Below, piece after piece: positions 62,701-64,000 of a DNA stretch of 64,000 nucleotides. Both the position numbers and the translations under genes were made by a program. How positions within the stretch are numbered: position 1 is the first letter of the stretch; the number at the start of each line of letters is the position of its first letter. The notes beneath the pieces are model-generated. The model ran no database searches, was not told the DNA's origin, and saw only the letters and a program-made list of their open reading frames with translations. The DNA comes from Chitinophagaceae bacterium (GTDB lineage: Bacteria; Bacteroidota; Bacteroidia; Chitinophagales; Chitinophagaceae). The DNA is taken from assembly GCA_016720745.1 (NCBI GenBank), contig JADKKA010000022.1, forward strand, positions 434,001 through 498,000, read 5' to 3'.

Positions 62701-63180
62701 TTAAAAAAGAGGCCCTTCCTGTTCAAAGCCTTCATCCTTCAGTAATTCATGCGCTGGTCCATCAGCAGCAGATGTAGCCAGTTCATCACAGCGGTTATTG
62801 AATGGGTTATCGGCATGGCCTTTTACCCATTTGAATTTGATTTGATGCAGTTGTGCGAGTTGCCAGAATATTTTCCAGAGATCCGGATTTTTTTTTCCGC
62901 CTTTGAAATTAGTTTTGATCCAGTTTTTCAACCAGCCTTCTTCCCAGGCTTTTACCACATACTGGCTGTCCGAAAAAATGGTGACATGCATCCCCGTTTT
63001 TTTTAATGCCTGTAAACCGGCAATCACCGCCATCAGTTCCATGCGATTATTGGTCGTACGTCGATATCCCTGTGATAATTCTTTGCGATGTGTGCCACTC
63101 ATGAGGATCACCCCATATCCACCCGGACCGGGGTTGCCACGGGAAGAGCCATCGGTATACATGGTAATGTCCTTACTCAT
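62701..63180 (-). CDS. rnhA: Ribonuclease HI
   Basis: 159 residues from ATG at 63180. Catalytic residues: Asp in MYTDGSSRGNPGPGGYG, Glu in TNNRMELMAVI, Asp in IFSDSQYVVKAW, and Asp with the nearby His in VKGHADNPFNNRCDELA. Also the basic-protrusion-like WLKNWIKTNFKGGKKNPDLW. Degrades RNA in RNA-DNA hybrids. Its ATG overlaps the upstream GH88 stop in an ATGA, so it is co-transcribed with that hydrolase, an unusual pairing. Confidence 0.95.
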   Translation of the reverse strand: MSKDITMYTDGSSRGNPGPGGYGVILMSGTHRKELSQGYRRTTNNRMELMAVIAGLQALKKTGMHVTIFSDSQYVVKAWEEGWLKNWIKTNFKGGKKNPDLWKIFWQLAQLHQIKFKWVKGHADNPFNNRCDELATSAADGPAHELLKDEGFEQEGPLF

Positions 63181-64000
63181 TTCCCGCTGTACCATTTTTG
63201 GTAACGCAATAAGGCTTCAATAAAATAATAATCGGCATAAGTGAGTGATACATCGACCTCACTTTTGTGTGGCAGAGAACCCACGTTGTGCTTAATCAGG
63301 AAGCCAGCATTTTCACCCGGGGCCGAGCGATAGGCCGGGGAGGCGAGGGAACGGAGCATCGTTTCAGCTGCTGCCAGCAGTTGTTTTCTCTCGGCCTTCT
63401 TTACATATTGTGCCAGTTCCAGCAGGGCAGATGCGATGATAGCGGCAGCGGATGCATCTCTGTAAGTGCCGGGGATACCGGGTGCATGAAAATCCCAGTA
63501 AGGAATTTTATCAGCCGGCAAGTTGGGATGGTTCAATAAGTATTGGGCAATTTTCCGGGCCTGTTCGAGATATGCCTTATTTTTTGAAAACCGGTACATC
63601 ATGGTAAAACCATACAAGCCCCAGGCCTGTCCGCGGGCCCAGGCAGATGAATCGGCTGCTCCCTGCCAGGTAATTTTCTGAATAATTTTTCCAGTAGAGA
63701 GATCGTAGTCGAGTACATGGTAGCTGCTGTTATCCGGACGGAAATGCCTTTCCATGGTACTATTCGAATGTGTCAGGGCAATCTCCCGGTATTTCGGATC
63801 ACCACCCTGGTCACTCACCCAGTATAGGAGTTCCAGATTCATCATATTGTCAATGATCACCGGGCAATGCAGGCGCCCCCCGCCATTCCATGATTGGATG
63901 GATTGTATGGCAGGGCGATAGCGGGTAGCCAGTGATCCTGCTGCCGTCATTACCGCTTCTTTATAGGCCGGATTGCCGGTGAGCCGGTACGCATTTCCAA
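63177..64000 (-). CDS. Glycoside hydrolase family 88/105-like protein, 5' end outside the window
   Basis: The reading frame stays open to the right edge (GNAYRLTGNPAYKEAVM at 63950-63998), so about 274 C-terminal residues are seen. GH88/105 alpha/alpha-barrel motifs: CPVIIDNMMNLELLYW (Asp), SYHVLDYDLSTGKI, QGAADSSAWARGQAWGLYGFTMMYR (catalytic-region Asp, Trp, Arg-Gly-Gln-Ala-Trp), DASAAAIIASALLEL, EVDVSLTYADYYFIEALLR. Such enzymes cleave unsaturated uronic-acid ends left by polysaccharide lyases. Precedes and overlaps rnhA. Confidence 0.88.
   Translation of the reverse strand, partial: GNAYRLTGNPAYKEAVMTAAGSLATRYRPAIQSIQSWNGGGRLHCPVIIDNMMNLELLYWVSDQGGDPKYREIALTHSNSTMERHFRPDNSSYHVLDYDLSTGKIIQKITWQGAADSSAWARGQAWGLYGFTMMYRFSKNKAYLEQARKIAQYLLNHPNLPADKIPYWDFHAPGIPGTYRDASAAAIIASALLELAQYVKKAERKQLLAAAETMLRSLASPAYRSAPGENAGFLIKHNVGSLPHKSEVDVSLTYADYYFIEALLRYQKWYSGK

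Noticed and set aside
1..64000. tRNA, rRNA, prophage, insertion sequences, replication origin
   Set aside because: No T-loop-like motif with cloverleaf context, no transposase or phage gene, and no dnaA-box cluster was seen on either strand.

Overview
The window looks like chromosome of a Bacteroidota bacterium, most likely Chitinophagaceae or a close relative. The grounds are TonB-dependent receptors with a carboxypeptidase-regulatory N-terminal domain, type IX secretion (T9SS) C-terminal signals of both type A and type B, promoters of the Bacteroidota form TTTG-N19/20-TAnnTTTG, many lipoproteins, and housekeeping genes of that phylum (ribBA fusion, XerD, YraN, a TamB-like protein). No rRNA, tRNA, CRISPR array, prophage or transposase was recognised. 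I place the lineage only from protein style; no database was searched.

Layout. 0-6.6 kb: the start of a TonB receptor running off the left edge, a repeat-rich gap with a suspicious poly-C/poly-G block, an SGNH-type lipoprotein, an endonuclease/exonuclease/phosphatase-fold protein, a T9SS type B adhesin-like protein and small secreted proteins. 6.7-16 kb: a large secreted glycosidase-like protein, a DUF2975/XRE pair with a textbook promoter, an OmpR-type two-component system divergent from a thioredoxin-DUF3738 fusion, a cupin and a DUF2214 membrane protein. 16-25 kb: an ATP-grasp-like protein, a papain-like protease next to a chagasin-like (I42) inhibitor lipoprotein, a class I glutamine amidotransferase, an amidohydrolase lipoprotein and a secreted isoaspartyl peptidase/asparaginase. 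24.6-35 kb: TamB-like protein, ribBA, an Oar-like TonB receptor and an esterase. 35-38 kb: ATP-grasp ligase and GCS2-type carboxylate-amine ligase.

39-48.4 kb is a peptide/amide-processing block: a lipoprotein gamma-glutamyltransferase divergent from a run of M14 carboxypeptidase, PIG-L deacetylase, two tiny membrane proteins (58 and 41 aa) and a sodium:solute symporter. The last three junctions overlap by 1, 4 and 4 bases, so these genes are probably translated together. 49.8-58 kb is a signalling/surface block: ECF sigma factor, an unusual anti-sigma-like protein (membrane anchor, carboxypeptidase-regulatory domain, TonB C-terminal domain), a VWA protein, an alpha/alpha-toroid protein and two T9SS-tagged proteins. 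58-64 kb: frameshifted xerD, a lipoprotein, YkgJ, YraN, mannose-6-phosphate isomerase, DUF6580, RNase HI and a partial GH88 hydrolase.

The intergenic DNA is the most unusual part. It carries several families of short, degenerate, 7-8 bp-period tandem arrays, longer interspersed and inverted repeats, and a C-run/CCCCTAAAGGGG hairpin. The hairpin is found four times, always in the sense orientation directly after a stop codon. Some of these repeats supply the last codons and stop codon of the adjoining gene.
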